Shown: positions 28,029 through 38,578, numbered from the stretch's first letter. The stretch is 64,000 bases of DNA from Corynebacterium kutscheri (GCF_000980835.1 NZ_CP011312.1:806001-870000), one strand, 5' to 3'. The notes: generated by a model from the sequence alone, not told the origin. Translations and numbers: made by a program.

Positions 28029-28901
28029 ATGACTGCCACGAATTCTGCTACCCCGAAGCCTTATGTATCGCGCTTTGTTGATGAAGAACGCGATCCTGAT
28101 CTACTTATTGATTTTGAACAAGTGGAGTTTATCCGTAGCGGTAATAAAATCTTAGGGCCGATCAATTGGAAAGTAGAGCTTGACGAACGCTGGGTCATTA
28201 TTGGTCCTAATGGGGCAGGAAAAACCACTTTGATCCGCATAGCGGCAGCAGAAGAATATCCGTCGAAAGGTAAAGCCTGGATTATGGGTGAGCGGGTAGG
28301 AAAAACCGATATGCGCGATTTACGCACCATGATTGGCATGTCTTCAGCAGCTTTAGGAAATCGCATTCAAGATACTGAACGAGTAAAAGACTTAGTTATC
28401 TCAGCAGGATATGCCATTTTAGGGCGCTGGCGTGAAGAATATGAGGAACTTGATTTTGATCGAGCAAACAACATCCTAGAACAAGTTGGTGCACTCCACC
28501 TCGCAGATCGCAACTGGGGAACACTAAGCGAAGGGGAACGCAAACGGGTGCTAGTAGCTCGCGCATTAATGGCAAACCCAGAACTTTTGCTTCTCGACGA
28601 ACCAAGCGCAGGTATGGATCTTGGAGGACGCGAGGATCTAGTTAGTTATCTCAATCAACTAGCCCTTGACGCGGATTCACCAGCGATTGTGATGATTACC
28701 CATCATGTGGAAGAAATCCCAGAAGGTTTTACGCACGCCATGCTCTTAGATGAAGGAACCGTGGTTGCTCAAGGGCTCATCGATGATGTGATGACAAGCG
28801 AAAACCTTACTAAAGCCTTCCACCAGCAGATTGCCGTGGATAAGATTGACGGACGATATTTTGCCCGCCGCAGTAGGATCCCTGGCCAACATCGTCGATA
28901 A
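28029..28901 (+). CDS. ABC transporter ATP-binding protein
   Basis: A 290-residue ATPase with Walker A GPNGAGKTT (about residues 58–66), a signature TLSEGERKRVLVARAL, Walker B LLLLDEPSAGMD and the switch histidine in ITHHVEEIP. No permease gene is next to it. This lone ATPase, in the same place between glgE and a NUDIX gene, is kept in other corynebacteria and mycobacteria from general knowledge. It resembles the ModF/YlmA-type ATPases that occur without partners, so import or export cannot be assigned. Confidence 0.88.
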   Translation: MTATNSATPKPYVSRFVDEERDPDLLIDFEQVEFIRSGNKILGPINWKVELDERWVIIGPNGAGKTTLIRIAAAEEYPSKGKAWIMGERVGKTDMRDLRTMIGMSSAALGNRIQDTERVKDLVISAGYAILGRWREEYEELDFDRANNILEQVGALHLADRNWGTLSEGERKRVLVARALMANPELLLLDEPSAGMDLGGREDLVSYLNQLALDADSPAIVMITHHVEEIPEGFTHAMLLDEGTVVAQGLIDDVMTSENLTKAFHQQIAVDKIDGRYFARRSRIPGQHRR

Positions 28902-28949
28902 GCATGAACCATGTCTGCGTTGTAGATAAAAGTCGATAGGATAGGAACA

Positions 28950-29762
28950 ATGTCGGCAATGCAGCCAGTTCAAGGCCTTGGCGGGCGCAAGCTCGCCGTA
29001 ACAGTACTTATGATCCGCGATACCGCACATGGATTAGAGGTATACGTTCAAGAACGTGTTTCATCGATGCCTACTTTTCCTAACACAACGGTATTTCCCG
29101 GCGGTGGGGTAGATCTACGTGACTTTGAGGAACAATACTGTAGTGACGGTAGCGTGTATAACATTTGGGGTAAAGCAGACGTTGAGCAATGGGCGAACCG
29201 GCTTCACACCACCAATGAGTATGCACGTGGATTAATTGGCGGCGCGGTGCGTGAGCTATTTGAAGAAACCGGTACCTTGGTCGCCGCCCATGCCGATGGT
29301 CGACTCATTGATGATGCTACCGCATACCATAAACAGCGCGTGGCACTAGAAAATCATTCCTTATCATTGGTACAGATGCTAGCCGAAAATAATCTCATTA
29401 TTCGTTCTGATCTTTTATTCCCATTTGCCCGTTGGGTATCTGGGGTAGAAGAAAATCACCACTTTGATGTCTATAGCCTGCTAGCAATTCAAGTACCTGG
29501 CCAAGAACCTGATGGAAATAACCGAGAAGTTTCATCCACCGGTTGGTTTCCACCAGCACTTATTTTAGACGGTTGGCGTGCTGGCCTGCTTAACTTGGTC
29601 TTACCCACGTGGGCACAACTATTACAACTTTCTCACTACACATGTGTTGCTGAGGTTATTGCCGATACACCTACTTTTGACCTCACCCCAATAATCGGTA
29701 CCCCAGTAGAGGATGCACGCTACCAAGAGTTTTTCACCCATACTCCAGTGAGGCGGTTTTAA
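28950..29762 (+). CDS. NUDIX hydrolase, long form
   Basis: A 270-residue NUDIX protein. The box is split by an insertion: FPGGGVDLRDFEE lies near residue 50, and the metal-binding half GGAVRELFEETGTLV near 95–109. This arrangement is that of the NUDT7/NUDT19-like (CoA or acyl-CoA pyrophosphatase) subgroup, with the insert carrying a small helical domain. A later segment has ARWVSGVEENHHFDVYSLLA, also typical of that subgroup. It is followed after one base by the methyltransferase gene. Confidence 0.85.
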   Translation: MSAMQPVQGLGGRKLAVTVLMIRDTAHGLEVYVQERVSSMPTFPNTTVFPGGGVDLRDFEEQYCSDGSVYNIWGKADVEQWANRLHTTNEYARGLIGGAVRELFEETGTLVAAHADGRLIDDATAYHKQRVALENHSLSLVQMLAENNLIIRSDLLFPFARWVSGVEENHHFDVYSLLAIQVPGQEPDGNNREVSSTGWFPPALILDGWRAGLLNLVLPTWAQLLQLSHYTCVAEVIADTPTFDLTPIIGTPVEDARYQEFFTHTPVRRF

Positions 29763-29763
29763 T

Positions 29764-30918
29764 ATGAGCTATACCCCACACGAGGTTCGTTTTTTATTAG
29801 CACACAAAAATGAAATTCAGGCCATAAGCGAGCAACTAGAATTAAGCTCACACAGCCAATTAAAAGATCTTGATCAGCTACGAAGCCGTTTTGGTGAGTA
29901 CGCCCGAGCAGTTATGGAGCTTATTCAAGCACGTAAAAAAGCCGCAACAAAACTACCTAAGCAGTGGCTTATGTGCCATGAATCAGCACAACAAGCTACC
30001 GCACTAGCAGTCGCTCAGATACGCATGCAGCGCCTAGCGCAGTATACCCACCGCGTACACGATGTGACCTGCTCTATTGGTACCGAAGGTGCAGCAGCTA
30101 CCGCAGCTGGACTTGAATACCACGGAAGCGATCTAGATTTTTCGCGAATACTCATGGCTAGAAATAATGTGCCCGCCGGCCTATACAGTTGCGCCGATGC
30201 TACTGTACCGGCAGCATCAGGTGCAGAGGTTATTATTGCAGATCCTGCTCGCCGCAGCCATGGTCGGCGTATTAGCTCACCCGAAGATCTATTACCACCA
30301 TTACCAACGCTTATCGACGCTTGGGGCACGACACCTATGGCTATTAAATGCGCGCCGGGATTAGATTTTAGATTTTGGAATGGACTCGTGAGTCTGGTCA
30401 GTGTTGATGGTGGAGTAAAAGAAGCTTGCTTATATTCACCAGAACTGGTGGCTGATAAGTTACGTCGGGAAGCTGTAGTAATAAAAGTATCCGGGCAGTA
30501 TCGTATTGACGATAGCTATGAGGATGAGATTATCGTCGATAAGCCTGGAAAATATATTGTGGATCCTGATGGTGCAATTGTGCGTGCTGGGTTGGTGCGA
30601 CATTATGGCCACCGAGAGAACCTATGGATGCTTGATGAACACATTGCCTATCTTTCTGGTGATCAATTACCCGCTGGCACGAGTGGATTTGAGTTCATTG
30701 AATCTGTCTCATTGAAAAAACTTAAATCGGCTTTAGCTGCCCATGGGTGTGGTAGCCTAGAAATTTTGGTTCGGGGAGTCTATATTGATCCCGATCAACT
30801 CCGCAAAAAGCTGAAGCTTTCTGGAAACCGAGCAATGGCAGTAGTGATTGCTCGAATTGCTCACTCGGCGGTAGCTATGATTTGTAATTCACGTACAGCA
30901 GCTGTTCCGTTGCCGTAG
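29764..30918 (+). CDS. THUMP-like SAM-dependent methyltransferase
   Basis: A 384-residue class I methyltransferase-fold protein. The SAM-binding stretch is DVTCSIGTEGAAATAAGLEYHGSDLDFSRILMARNN (about residues 99–134). An N-terminal helical region and a C-terminal domain (GHRENLWMLDEHIAYLSGDQLPAG, then KKLKSALAAHGCGSLEILVRGVYIDPDQLRKKLKL) follow the actinobacterial Rv3030-neighbour pattern. RNA methylation is the usual guess because of the THUMP-like C terminus, but no substrate is shown. The EtfB gene starts 54 bases later. Confidence 0.8.
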   Translation: MSYTPHEVRFLLAHKNEIQAISEQLELSSHSQLKDLDQLRSRFGEYARAVMELIQARKKAATKLPKQWLMCHESAQQATALAVAQIRMQRLAQYTHRVHDVTCSIGTEGAAATAAGLEYHGSDLDFSRILMARNNVPAGLYSCADATVPAASGAEVIIADPARRSHGRRISSPEDLLPPLPTLIDAWGTTPMAIKCAPGLDFRFWNGLVSLVSVDGGVKEACLYSPELVADKLRREAVVIKVSGQYRIDDSYEDEIIVDKPGKYIVDPDGAIVRAGLVRHYGHRENLWMLDEHIAYLSGDQLPAGTSGFEFIESVSLKKLKSALAAHGCGSLEILVRGVYIDPDQLRKKLKLSGNRAMAVVIARIAHSAVAMICNSRTAAVPLP

Positions 30919-30972
30919 CAGTTCCATTAGACTCTCAAGACGGAATTAGAAAAAACTTGGAAAGGTGCTTTT

Positions 30973-31755
30973 ATGCCCGCAATTGTGGTTCTGGTTAAAC
31001 ATGTACCAGACACTTGGTCTACACGCACTCTTGAGGCCGATTTCACCCTTGACCGAGAAGGCGTTGATGAAGTTATCGACGAGGTTAATGAGTTTGGTGT
31101 AGAACAGGCACTGCGTATTAAAGAAGCACACCCGGAATACCGCGTGGTGGCTTTGACCGCCGGTGGCGCTGCTGCTGATGAGGCGCTACGTAAGGCCTTA
31201 GCAATGGGCGCGGATCAAGCCGTACACCTTAACGATCCAGCATTAGCCGGCTCAGATGTACTAGGTACTGCGTGGGCATTGGTACATGCAATTAATACCA
31301 TCGAAGACGTACAGTTGATTATTAGTGGTGTGGCTAGTTCGGATGGTTCTATGGGCGCACTGCCCGGTATTATTAGCGAATATCGGCAACAGCCAGCGTT
31401 AACTTCACTAAAATCAGTAGCGGTGAATGGCACAACTATTACCGGTGTACGAGAAACTGCTGCTGGCGATTATGAGCTTAGCGCTACCTTGCCTGCTATT
31501 GTGAGCATAACGGATAAAGCCGATAAACCGCGTTTTGCTAATTTCAAAGGCATTATGGCAGCTAAAAAAGCAGAGGTCACACAGCTTACTCTTGCCGATA
31601 TTGGCGTTGATCCTGCGCACGTTGGTTTGGCTCATGCAGCAACTGCAGTGGTAGCAGCAACTAAACGTCCAGCACGTGTTGCCGGTGAAGTGGTACGAGC
31701 AGATGCTGCTACCGCAGCTAAGAAAATTGCCGAATACCTTAGTGAACTGGGATAA
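30973..31755 (+). CDS. etfB: Electron transfer flavoprotein, beta subunit
   Basis: A 260-residue EtfB (FixA). It starts MPAIVVLVKHVPDTWSTRTLE, continues VDEVIDEVNEFGVEQALRIKEAHPEYRVVALTAG, and carries an AMP-site segment around residues 115–135 (ISGVASSDGSMGALPGIISEY). It pairs with EtfA to collect electrons from acyl-CoA or other dehydrogenases and pass them to the quinone pool. AAAGG precedes the ATG. It is 11 bases before etfA in the same operon. Confidence 0.93.
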   Translation: MPAIVVLVKHVPDTWSTRTLEADFTLDREGVDEVIDEVNEFGVEQALRIKEAHPEYRVVALTAGGAAADEALRKALAMGADQAVHLNDPALAGSDVLGTAWALVHAINTIEDVQLIISGVASSDGSMGALPGIISEYRQQPALTSLKSVAVNGTTITGVRETAAGDYELSATLPAIVSITDKADKPRFANFKGIMAAKKAEVTQLTLADIGVDPAHVGLAHAATAVVAATKRPARVAGEVVRADAATAAKKIAEYLSELG

Positions 31756-31766
31756 GGGGAATACTT

Positions 31767-32699
31767 ATGAATGCTTATGTTTTAGTTGAGCACCTAGCAG
31801 GTACGCTTTCTCCAGTTACCGGTGAACTTATTACGGCAGCCAAAGTTTTTGGTGAAGTCACCGCAGTTGTTGTCGGTGATGCTACACCCTATCTGGAACA
31901 GCTGCGTGAACTAGGTGCAAGTAGCATCGTTGGTGCACATTGTGCTGATATTGACCAGCGATTAGTGCTACCAGAAACCGATGCGCTACACGCCCTTGCC
32001 GCTCAAACCCCAGCGCCAATTATTATTGCTGCGGGAGCTACTGGTAATGAGATCGCCGGCAGACTAGCCGCACGTTTGGCTTCTGGAGTGCTTTGCGATG
32101 TAGTTGGCATTAATCCTGATCGCAGCGCAAAGATGTCTATTTTTGGCGACAGTATTGAGATTTCTGCCGCCGTAGGTGGAACCAGCCCTATTTACACGCT
32201 TCGTCCTGGAGCTATTGCCGCTGACCCAACCCCTGGTGCTGGTGCACTCAGTAATTTTGATCTACCATCTGCTGGGGTAAAAGATGTCCAAGTTTTAAGC
32301 TTTAGCCCGGCAGAAGCTGGCGATCGGCCGGATCTTGCGCAAGCAAAGGTGGTTATTGCTGGTGGACGTGGTCTTGATGGAGAAGAAGGTTTTCAGAACC
32401 TTGCTGAACCACTTGCCGACACTCTAGGTGGGGCAGTTGGGGCAACCCGTGATGCTGTTGATTTGGGTTGGTACCCACAACAATTCCAAATTGGCCAAAC
32501 TGGCGTTACTGTTAGCCCAGATATTTATATTGGTTTGGGTATCTCTGGTGCTATTCAGCACACTTCGGGTATGCAAACCGCTAAAAAGATCATTGTTATC
32601 AACAGCGACGAGGATGCTCCATTTTTCCAGATCGCTGATTTAGGTGTAGTCGGCGATGTACACGAAATTGTGCCACTATTAATGAATGAACTCAGCTAA
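31767..32699 (+). CDS. etfA: Electron transfer flavoprotein, alpha subunit
   Basis: A 310-residue EtfA (FixB). The C-terminal FAD domain has the family signature: GGRGLDGEEGFQNLAEPL, GAVGATRDAVDLGWYP, QIGQTGVTVSPDIYIGLGISGAIQHTSGM, and KKIIVINSDEDAPFFQIADLGVVGD. The N-terminal half carries the nucleotide-fold shared with EtfB. The last codons overlap the start of the cysteine desulfurase gene by 14 bases, which implies coupled translation. Confidence 0.94.
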   Translation: MNAYVLVEHLAGTLSPVTGELITAAKVFGEVTAVVVGDATPYLEQLRELGASSIVGAHCADIDQRLVLPETDALHALAAQTPAPIIIAAGATGNEIAGRLAARLASGVLCDVVGINPDRSAKMSIFGDSIEISAAVGGTSPIYTLRPGAIAADPTPGAGALSNFDLPSAGVKDVQVLSFSPAEAGDRPDLAQAKVVIAGGRGLDGEEGFQNLAEPLADTLGGAVGATRDAVDLGWYPQQFQIGQTGVTVSPDIYIGLGISGAIQHTSGMQTAKKIIVINSDEDAPFFQIADLGVVGDVHEIVPLLMNELS

Positions 32700-33831
32700 G
32701 TTGGTATATCTCGATCACGCAGCCACCACACCTTTACGTGAGGTGGCTCGCCAGGCGTGGTTGGAAGCTGCAGTGTGTGTGAATCCAGCTGGCCAGTACG
32801 CCTCGGCGAGAAAAGCTCGCAGCTATCTTGATACCGCGCGGGAAAAGATCGCTGCTGCGCTAGGCTGTGAACCCATTGAGGTGATTTTCACTAGCTCAGG
32901 TACAGAAGCCAATAACATTGGCGTGTTGGGTTTTTATCGAGGTGGTCGTATTGTGACCACCGAGATTGAGCATCCTTCGGTAGCGGAAGCGGTGAGTCAT
33001 GCTCAGCAAAAAGGGGCAGAAATAGCCTATTTAGGTATTAACAACCAAGGTGTAGTTACCGATTTATCAGCGCTTGAGATACCTGCCGATGTTGTGTGTT
33101 GTATGTGGGCAAACAATGAAACTGGTGCGATTCAACCCATAGAAAAAGTGGTAGCTGCTGCTGAAAACTTAGCTAAAGAAAGTGGCATTACCATCCCAGT
33201 TCATGTTGATGCGGTACAGATTGTTGGTCATGAATCTGTAAACTTCTCAGCGCTTGGTGCCACGACACTTGCTGCTAGTGCACACAAGTTTGGTGGTCCT
33301 CGGGGAGTAGGCATACTTTTAGCGAAACGTTCGCCTGCACCTGGGCCAGTAAGCTTTGGTGGTAAACAAGAACGTGGGATTCGCTCGGGCACAGTAGACG
33401 TTGCTGGTGCTTATGCCACTGCTATTGCTTTAGAAGAAGCTTGTGCTGAATTATCCGCAGAACGAAAGCGTCTTAGTACATTGCGCGATAAATTGTGGCG
33501 GGAAATAAGTACTATCTCCGAGGTTCGTCGGTTTACCCCAATGAATGATAATTTAGCTGGTCATCTACATGTGGCTTTTCCCGGTGCTGAAGGCGATAGC
33601 TTGATTATGCTGCTTGATCAGCGTGGGATTGAAGTTTCCACAGGATCGGCATGCCATAACGGAGTAAATTCGGCCAGCGAAACGTTATTGGCCATGGGAA
33701 TAGATGAAAAAACCGCCCGCAGTGCAGTGCGTTTTACCTTAGGACGCACGACCACAGACGAAGACATCGACTTGGTGCTACAGCATATTGGTGAAGTGAC
33801 TCGCCTAGCACGTCAAGCTGGGATGGCCTAG
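32686..33831 (+). CDS. Cysteine desulfurase, NifS/IscS type
   Basis: A 381-residue PLP enzyme that releases sulfur from cysteine as a persulfide. Motifs are YLDHAATTPL, SSGTEANNIG, the cofactor segment HVDAVQIVG, the Schiff-base lysine in ASAHKFGGPRG (about 205), and the persulfide-carrying cysteine in STGSACHNGVNSASETL. The MnmA gene lies about 2.6 kb downstream rather than adjacent, as in mycobacteria where the order is conserved; it probably supplies sulfur to MnmA for tRNA thiolation. The ATG overlaps the etfA end. Confidence 0.92.
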   Translation: MNSAKLVYLDHAATTPLREVARQAWLEAAVCVNPAGQYASARKARSYLDTAREKIAAALGCEPIEVIFTSSGTEANNIGVLGFYRGGRIVTTEIEHPSVAEAVSHAQQKGAEIAYLGINNQGVVTDLSALEIPADVVCCMWANNETGAIQPIEKVVAAAENLAKESGITIPVHVDAVQIVGHESVNFSALGATTLAASAHKFGGPRGVGILLAKRSPAPGPVSFGGKQERGIRSGTVDVAGAYATAIALEEACAELSAERKRLSTLRDKLWREISTISEVRRFTPMNDNLAGHLHVAFPGAEGDSLIMLLDQRGIEVSTGSACHNGVNSASETLLAMGIDEKTARSAVRFTLGRTTTDEDIDLVLQHIGEVTRLARQAGMA

Positions 33832-33881
33832 CTTTAAAAAACTGTGATGATAGCTTCTTAAAGCCAGGCAATCATTTTTAG

Positions 33882-33920
33882 CTGTCCTAGAAGATTTTGC
33901 TAGGACAGTTCTTTTTTAGG
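33882..33920 (+). terminator. Terminator after the etf–cysteine desulfurase operon
   Basis: CTGTCCTAG (33882–33890) and CTAGGACAG (33900–33908) form a nine-base stem, followed by TTCTTTTTT on the plus strand. It ends the rightward operon just before the stop codon of the leftward mycolyltransferase gene. Confidence 0.88.
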
Positions 33921-35268
33921 AAGAAGACTCCGCGATTTTTTGGTCTTTTTCACTGAGTGGTTCATTTTCTAAACCGAATGCGCGGGCAAAGGTTGGCCAG
34001 GAAGCACGAAGATCGCGTTCCCAATAAGTCCAGGTGTGAATACCAGTTGGTCGGAAATTGAAATCAGCTGGAATACCTAGTTTATCTAGCTTGGTTTTGA
34101 AGTGATGAGTACAGGCATTAGAAGCAGCCTCGATAACTCCACCTTCGACAGCAAGCACCGAAGAGGTAATTAATGTTTGTGAAATAGTTTCGCCCTCTTC
34201 TTGGTACAGCTTATTAAACATTTCTTCCTGAGATATTAGTCCAGAGGCATTAGCTACATAAATCTCAGAGCCACGCAAACCTTCAGCATTAATAATGCCG
34301 TCGTTATATTTGCTGACTTCACTATCGGGTGTGCCCCACATTTGCTCAGGGGTAACACCATCACCTTTGAGTACGGAGTTAACATACAAGCGTGGCAGTG
34401 GTCTTGCCGTAGCCACACAGCCGGAGAACGAACCAACGGCGTTATAGAAACCTGGGTTGTGCTCAGCAATCAAGATGGAAGAGGTGGCAGACATGGACAT
34501 GCCAATAATGCCGCGCTGGCCATTAGCTTTGAGATAATCTTCAATAGGTTCAGGCAGTTCCTTAGACAGGAAGGTTTCCCAGTATTGCTTGCCTTTAAGG
34601 TACTCATTACCTTGAGGTTCGGTAATCCAGTCAGTGTAGTAGGAGAATGCGCCGCGCATAGGAATTACTACGTTCACATCACGTTCAGTATAGAATTCCA
34701 TGGCGTCGGTACGCTCAATCCAGTTCACTGCTTGCTCTCCGCCACCAGCACCATTCATAAGATAAATGGTAGGACGATGAGGCTTGGAAGCCTTAATGAG
34801 CACTAGTGGAATTTCACGCTCCATTGATGGGGAATAAGCGGTTACTTCTTCAACCCGACCTGGATTCTTTTTATTGAACTCTGTGATTAGCTCACGCCAA
34901 TTTTCATCTGAGAATTCTGGTGGCAACTGCTTGTTTTCGATTGTAGCTTTGCCTTTGAAAACGTTCTTGAGTTCTTCGGGAACATCAACGGGAGTGAGAT
35001 CTTCGGGAGTTTGGTCTTCCGCAGTTGCACGTAATGCATTGAGAAGCTCTGAGGCTGAAATGCCGTTGTCGATATCCTTATTGGGTAGGACATCGGATTC
35101 TAGATTTTTTTCCGTAAATTGTTTTTCAGTATTCTCCTGCTTGGTAGTTTGTTCTTGAGTGGGTTGCTCAGTTTTTTCTTCGGCAAGCACCGCAGTGCCG
35201 GAAGTGAGAAGAGATATGCTGGCGCTTAGAGCGACACATAGTGTGAGACCATGAAAACGGGTGCGCAT
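33916..35268 (-). CDS. Secreted corynomycolyltransferase
   Basis: A 450-residue antigen-85-type esterase that transfers corynomycolic acids onto trehalose or arabinogalactan in the outer envelope. The N terminus is a signal peptide (residues 1–29, cleavage near AVLA/EE), followed by an acidic, glutamine-rich linker to about residue 110. The alpha/beta-hydrolase core has VIPMRGAFSYYTDW, the nucleophile elbow GMSMSATSS (about residue 258), and the histidine in GIHTWTYWERDLRASWP (about 408). It stands alone and has no C-terminal repeat domain. The long charged linker is unusual in length compared with Ag85. Confidence 0.92.
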   Translation of the reverse strand: MRTRFHGLTLCVALSASISLLTSGTAVLAEEKTEQPTQEQTTKQENTEKQFTEKNLESDVLPNKDIDNGISASELLNALRATAEDQTPEDLTPVDVPEELKNVFKGKATIENKQLPPEFSDENWRELITEFNKKNPGRVEEVTAYSPSMEREIPLVLIKASKPHRPTIYLMNGAGGGEQAVNWIERTDAMEFYTERDVNVVIPMRGAFSYYTDWITEPQGNEYLKGKQYWETFLSKELPEPIEDYLKANGQRGIIGMSMSATSSILIAEHNPGFYNAVGSFSGCVATARPLPRLYVNSVLKGDGVTPEQMWGTPDSEVSKYNDGIINAEGLRGSEIYVANASGLISQEEMFNKLYQEEGETISQTLITSSVLAVEGGVIEAASNACTHHFKTKLDKLGIPADFNFRPTGIHTWTYWERDLRASWPTFARAFGLENEPLSEKDQKIAESSS

Positions 35269-35399
35269 ATATTTAAGGTCCTTCGAAAATTGATGGTAAT
35301 GAGTATGGACTTTATCAAATTAAAAGTGTTTTGTAGACAATTCTTGAATCCGCCACGCAGTTTTTCTTACTAAAAATTAATATTTCTCATGGAAAATAC

Positions 35400-36233
35400 T
35401 TAGTTTTTATGATCGAACCAGGGCTTGCTTCCCGTGAAGAATTTCCTTGTCCATAGCTCATTTTTATAGTGTGCCGGTACTCGGTCTGCGAGCAATAATT
35501 TAGTCAATTGTGCTGGTTGTTCAGGCAATGGGAGCTGAGAACCTAAAAGGATAATGTTTCCAGAGTGTCGACCTTTTAACATGCTAGGACTAGCGATACA
35601 GGCAATATGGGCAAATGCTTCAGACATTCCAGCTAATTCTGCTCGTGCGTTAGCTAAATTAGAGCGGTCACCACAGTTGGCAATATATAAACCGTTGGGA
35701 GCAAGCGCTGTTGCGGCAGTACGGAAAAACTCAACCGTCGATACGCTTAGTGGAGTTGTTGAACCGGCAAAAACATCTCGAATAATAATATCGCGGCTAT
35801 GAGCTAAGAATTTATTGCTTATATCACGCGCATCGCCTTGTCGGATTTTTAATTGTGGGGAGCGTGGAAGATCAAACCATAGTCGAACCAGACGTGCCAG
35901 TTCGCCGTCGAGCTCTACGACAGTATTTCGTGATCGTGGATAGGTGGCTACTAAATAGCGGGCAATACTGCATGCCCCGCCACCAAGATGAGTAATGCGT
36001 AATTGCTGGGGATCAAGGTGCGAATCTACAAAGTATCTAATGGCAGCGGCAATCCACCGCATATATTCATAGTGTAGATCAAGTGGGTCAACAGCAATAT
36101 GACTAGAAGGAACACCATTGACAAGTATTTCCCAGGCGCCGGATTGAAAAGAATCGGGGCGTAGCTCTACTTCACCGGTAGTAGTGGGATACATGCCAGC
36201 AAAAGCATTATTCTTCTTTTTTGTTGACCTCAT
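35400..36233 (-). CDS. Spermidine-synthase-like methyltransferase-fold protein
   Basis: A 277-residue protein with a polyamine-synthase-type Rossmann fold. The nucleotide segment is THLGGGACSIARYLVATYPRSRNTVVELDGEL (about residues 84–115), and the DARD-like loop is RQGDARDISN. The aspartates required for putrescine binding in true SpeE are not obvious. Actinobacterial relatives are annotated as spermidine synthase or fused-MFS/spermidine synthase without experimental support. It is divergent from mnmA. Confidence 0.75.
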   Translation of the reverse strand: MRSTKKKNNAFAGMYPTTTGEVELRPDSFQSGAWEILVNGVPSSHIAVDPLDLHYEYMRWIAAAIRYFVDSHLDPQQLRITHLGGGACSIARYLVATYPRSRNTVVELDGELARLVRLWFDLPRSPQLKIRQGDARDISNKFLAHSRDIIIRDVFAGSTTPLSVSTVEFFRTAATALAPNGLYIANCGDRSNLANARAELAGMSEAFAHIACIASPSMLKGRHSGNIILLGSQLPLPEQPAQLTKLLLADRVPAHYKNELWTRKFFTGSKPWFDHKN

Positions 36234-36422
36234 AATTATTGCTAGTTTAGTCAGTCGATTGTTGATGAAATAGCCGTGGTCTTTATCTGCGTTGTAAGGT
36301 GTTGAGTCGCATGAGTACTCTTCGCCTAGTAACTCATCAATAATGAACTACTGAAATTATTGCTAGCTGCGAAGCAGAACTTAAGAAAACATATGGGGCT
36401 TAAACCAGCAAGGAGGATAATG

Positions 36423-37520
36423 ATGCGGGTATTAGCAGCTATGAGTGGTGGAGTTGATTCCGCCATTGCCGCCGCGCGCGCTGTTGACGCAGGACATGAA
36501 GTAGTAGGTGTCCACCTTGCATTAAGCCGGAATCCACAGTCGGTGCGTGAATCTGCTCGTGGATGTTGTTCTTTAGAAGATTCTGCTGATGCTCGTCGAG
36601 TCTGCGATAAACTCGGTATTCCTTTTTATGTATGGGATTTTTCCGAGCGCTTTAAAGAAGACGTTATCGACGATTTTGTAGATTCCTATGCGCGTGGGGA
36701 AACCCCCAATCCTTGTTTGCGCTGCAATGAAAAGATCAAATTTGCTGCATTATTAGAGCGCGGTATTGCCTTAGGCTTCGATGCCGTAGTAACTGGACAC
36801 TATGCACAATTGACTCAGCCTATCGACGGTGGGGATGGTTACTTACGACGAGCAGTTGATCCAGACAAAGATCAATCGTATGTATTAGGTGTACTCGGTG
36901 CACATGAAATTGCGCATTGTATGTTTCCAGTGGGAGACACCAAAAAGCCACAGATCCGTCAAGAAGCTGCGGAAAAAGGCTTTGCGGTAGCGAAAAAGCC
37001 AGATTCTTATGATATTTGCTTTATTCCTGACGGCAACACCCAGGCATTTTTAGGTGCACGGATTGGCTTACGGCCGGGAATGATCGTCGATACTGAAGGC
37101 AAGCAACTCCGAGAACATGATGGAGCATGGAATTACACGATTGGTCAGCGTAAAGGACTTGATATTAAACAACCAGCTGCCGACGGACAGCCGCGTTATG
37201 TCACTGATATTGATGCCCGGAGTGGAACTGTAACTGTGGGATCACGTGCCGATTTGGCAGTGAGCCATATTGAAGCAGATCGCCTGAAGTATTTACATCC
37301 GAAAATGGATGGAACTTTTGACGCTGAGGTACAGGTTCGTGCGCACGGTAGTGTAGTGAAATGCCAAGTTACCGTTGATCGGGGCAATGATTATATGAGT
37401 ATCAATCTTTACCAACCACTTTCTGGTGTTGCTCGCGGACAGGCTGCGGTGATTTATCTTCCAGATCCAGCTGGCGATATTGTTGCTGGTTCTGGAACTA
37501 TTTGTGGAACCCGATCATGA
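36423..37520 (+). CDS. mnmA: tRNA-specific 2-thiouridylase MnmA
   Basis: A 365-residue ATP-dependent enzyme that thiolates uridine 34 of Lys, Glu and Gln tRNAs. Motifs are the PP-loop [10 protein letters not shown] at the N terminus, the catalytic cysteines in [12 protein letters not shown] (about residue 99) and [10 protein letters not shown] (about 198), and the C-terminal beta-barrel ending [15 protein letters not shown]. The start is at an ATG pair (36420/36423) after a very strong AAGGAGG; I chose the second, which has better spacing. The stop overlaps the MetE-like start (ATGA). Confidence 0.95.
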   Translation: MRVLAAMSGGVDSAIAAARAVDAGHEVVGVHLALSRNPQSVRESARGCCSLEDSADARRVCDKLGIPFYVWDFSERFKEDVIDDFVDSYARGETPNPCLRCNEKIKFAALLERGIALGFDAVVTGHYAQLTQPIDGGDGYLRRAVDPDKDQSYVLGVLGAHEIAHCMFPVGDTKKPQIRQEAAEKGFAVAKKPDSYDICFIPDGNTQAFLGARIGLRPGMIVDTEGKQLREHDGAWNYTIGQRKGLDIKQPAADGQPRYVTDIDARSGTVTVGSRADLAVSHIEADRLKYLHPKMDGTFDAEVQVRAHGSVVKCQVTVDRGNDYMSINLYQPLSGVARGQAAVIYLPDPAGDIVAGSGTICGTRS

Positions 37521-38515
37521 GTGCTGCTGGTACTAAAGAAGTGCTTGATGGGCTAATTTCGCCTCAACCTAAGGCAACACATTTAGGATTTATGCCCGGT
37601 AATGATTTTATTGCCGCCGCGGACGTTGTTCTTAGCGAAACTGGTGATTTACCGGTGATACCTATTTTGCCTCAGCGCGGGATACGCGGACAGATAGAAG
37701 CCTCCACTATGAGATTATTACCCGAACTTCCTATTGAAATCGGTCCTAGGTCATGGCGGCTAAGTGCTCGCCCACACATTGTGACCCATCGGTTGTGGGA
37801 TGATCAGCAACGAGACTTTGATCAGTTGGAAGAAGCTTGGGGAACTCTTCATGCCGTAGGTATTGCGGTATTAGGGCCGCTGAGTTTGGCAACCCGAATT
37901 GAGTTAGCTAATGGGCACCGAGCAATTAGTGATCCCGGTGCAGTCAATGATATTAATGAGATCTTTATTGGTAACTTACAAGAAAAATTCACTTATCTAC
38001 ACCGGATTTTTGGTGCTCAACCACATGTCATAATTCAAGAACCAGAGCTGGATGCAATTATGACGGGTAGCATAAAAGCAACAACAGACTTTGACCATAT
38101 TCATCCCATGAGAAATGCTACAGAACGCCTCCACCATACGGTGGCAGCATTATCGATGAGCGCAACTTGTCATATGTTCAGTCCGCTTGCCAGCTTAAAA
38201 ACCATATCTGCGCACGTTAGCATTGTTTCACCACATGATTATTTAAGTGTCAAGGATAAAGATAATCTTGCCCAGTTATTAGCTCAGAAAAAACAGTTAG
38301 GCATCCAAATCGCAGGTTTAACGAAACCACGTGAGAGCGCTGTCTTTTTAGCACAGTTATGGGATGAACTAGGTTTTCCCCGGACAAATTTGCTGCACCA
38401 TATTATTTATCCCCGTTGGCAGCTGGACCAGTTTAATCTACTTGAAGCAGCTCAAGTGTTAGCACATGCTCAAAAGATTGCCGAGATCCTAGAAAAAGAT
38501 GTCGGTGATCTTTAA
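37517..38515 (+). CDS. MetE-like (cobalamin-independent methionine synthase-like) protein
   Basis: A 332-residue protein of the family represented by Rv3015c, related in fold to the C-terminal barrel of cobalamin-independent methionine synthase. I see [18 protein letters not shown] near the start, [20 protein letters not shown] (about 120–140), and [14 protein letters not shown] (about 176). The zinc ligands of real MetE are not obvious. Its ATG overlaps mnmA, and this mnmA–Rv3015c–ligA order is kept in mycobacteria. Function is unknown; a methyltransferase role is only a guess. Confidence 0.75.
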   Translation: MSAAGTKEVLDGLISPQPKATHLGFMPGNDFIAAADVVLSETGDLPVIPILPQRGIRGQIEASTMRLLPELPIEIGPRSWRLSARPHIVTHRLWDDQQRDFDQLEEAWGTLHAVGIAVLGPLSLATRIELANGHRAISDPGAVNDINEIFIGNLQEKFTYLHRIFGAQPHVIIQEPELDAIMTGSIKATTDFDHIHPMRNATERLHHTVAALSMSATCHMFSPLASLKTISAHVSIVSPHDYLSVKDKDNLAQLLAQKKQLGIQIAGLTKPRESAVFLAQLWDELGFPRTNLLHHIIYPRWQLDQFNLLEAAQVLAHAQKIAEILEKDVGDL

Positions 38516-38578
38516 AAACTAGCTGCGGGAAAGACTTGGTGGGGGGTACTGATATGCTACCTTGCTGGGTTGACAATC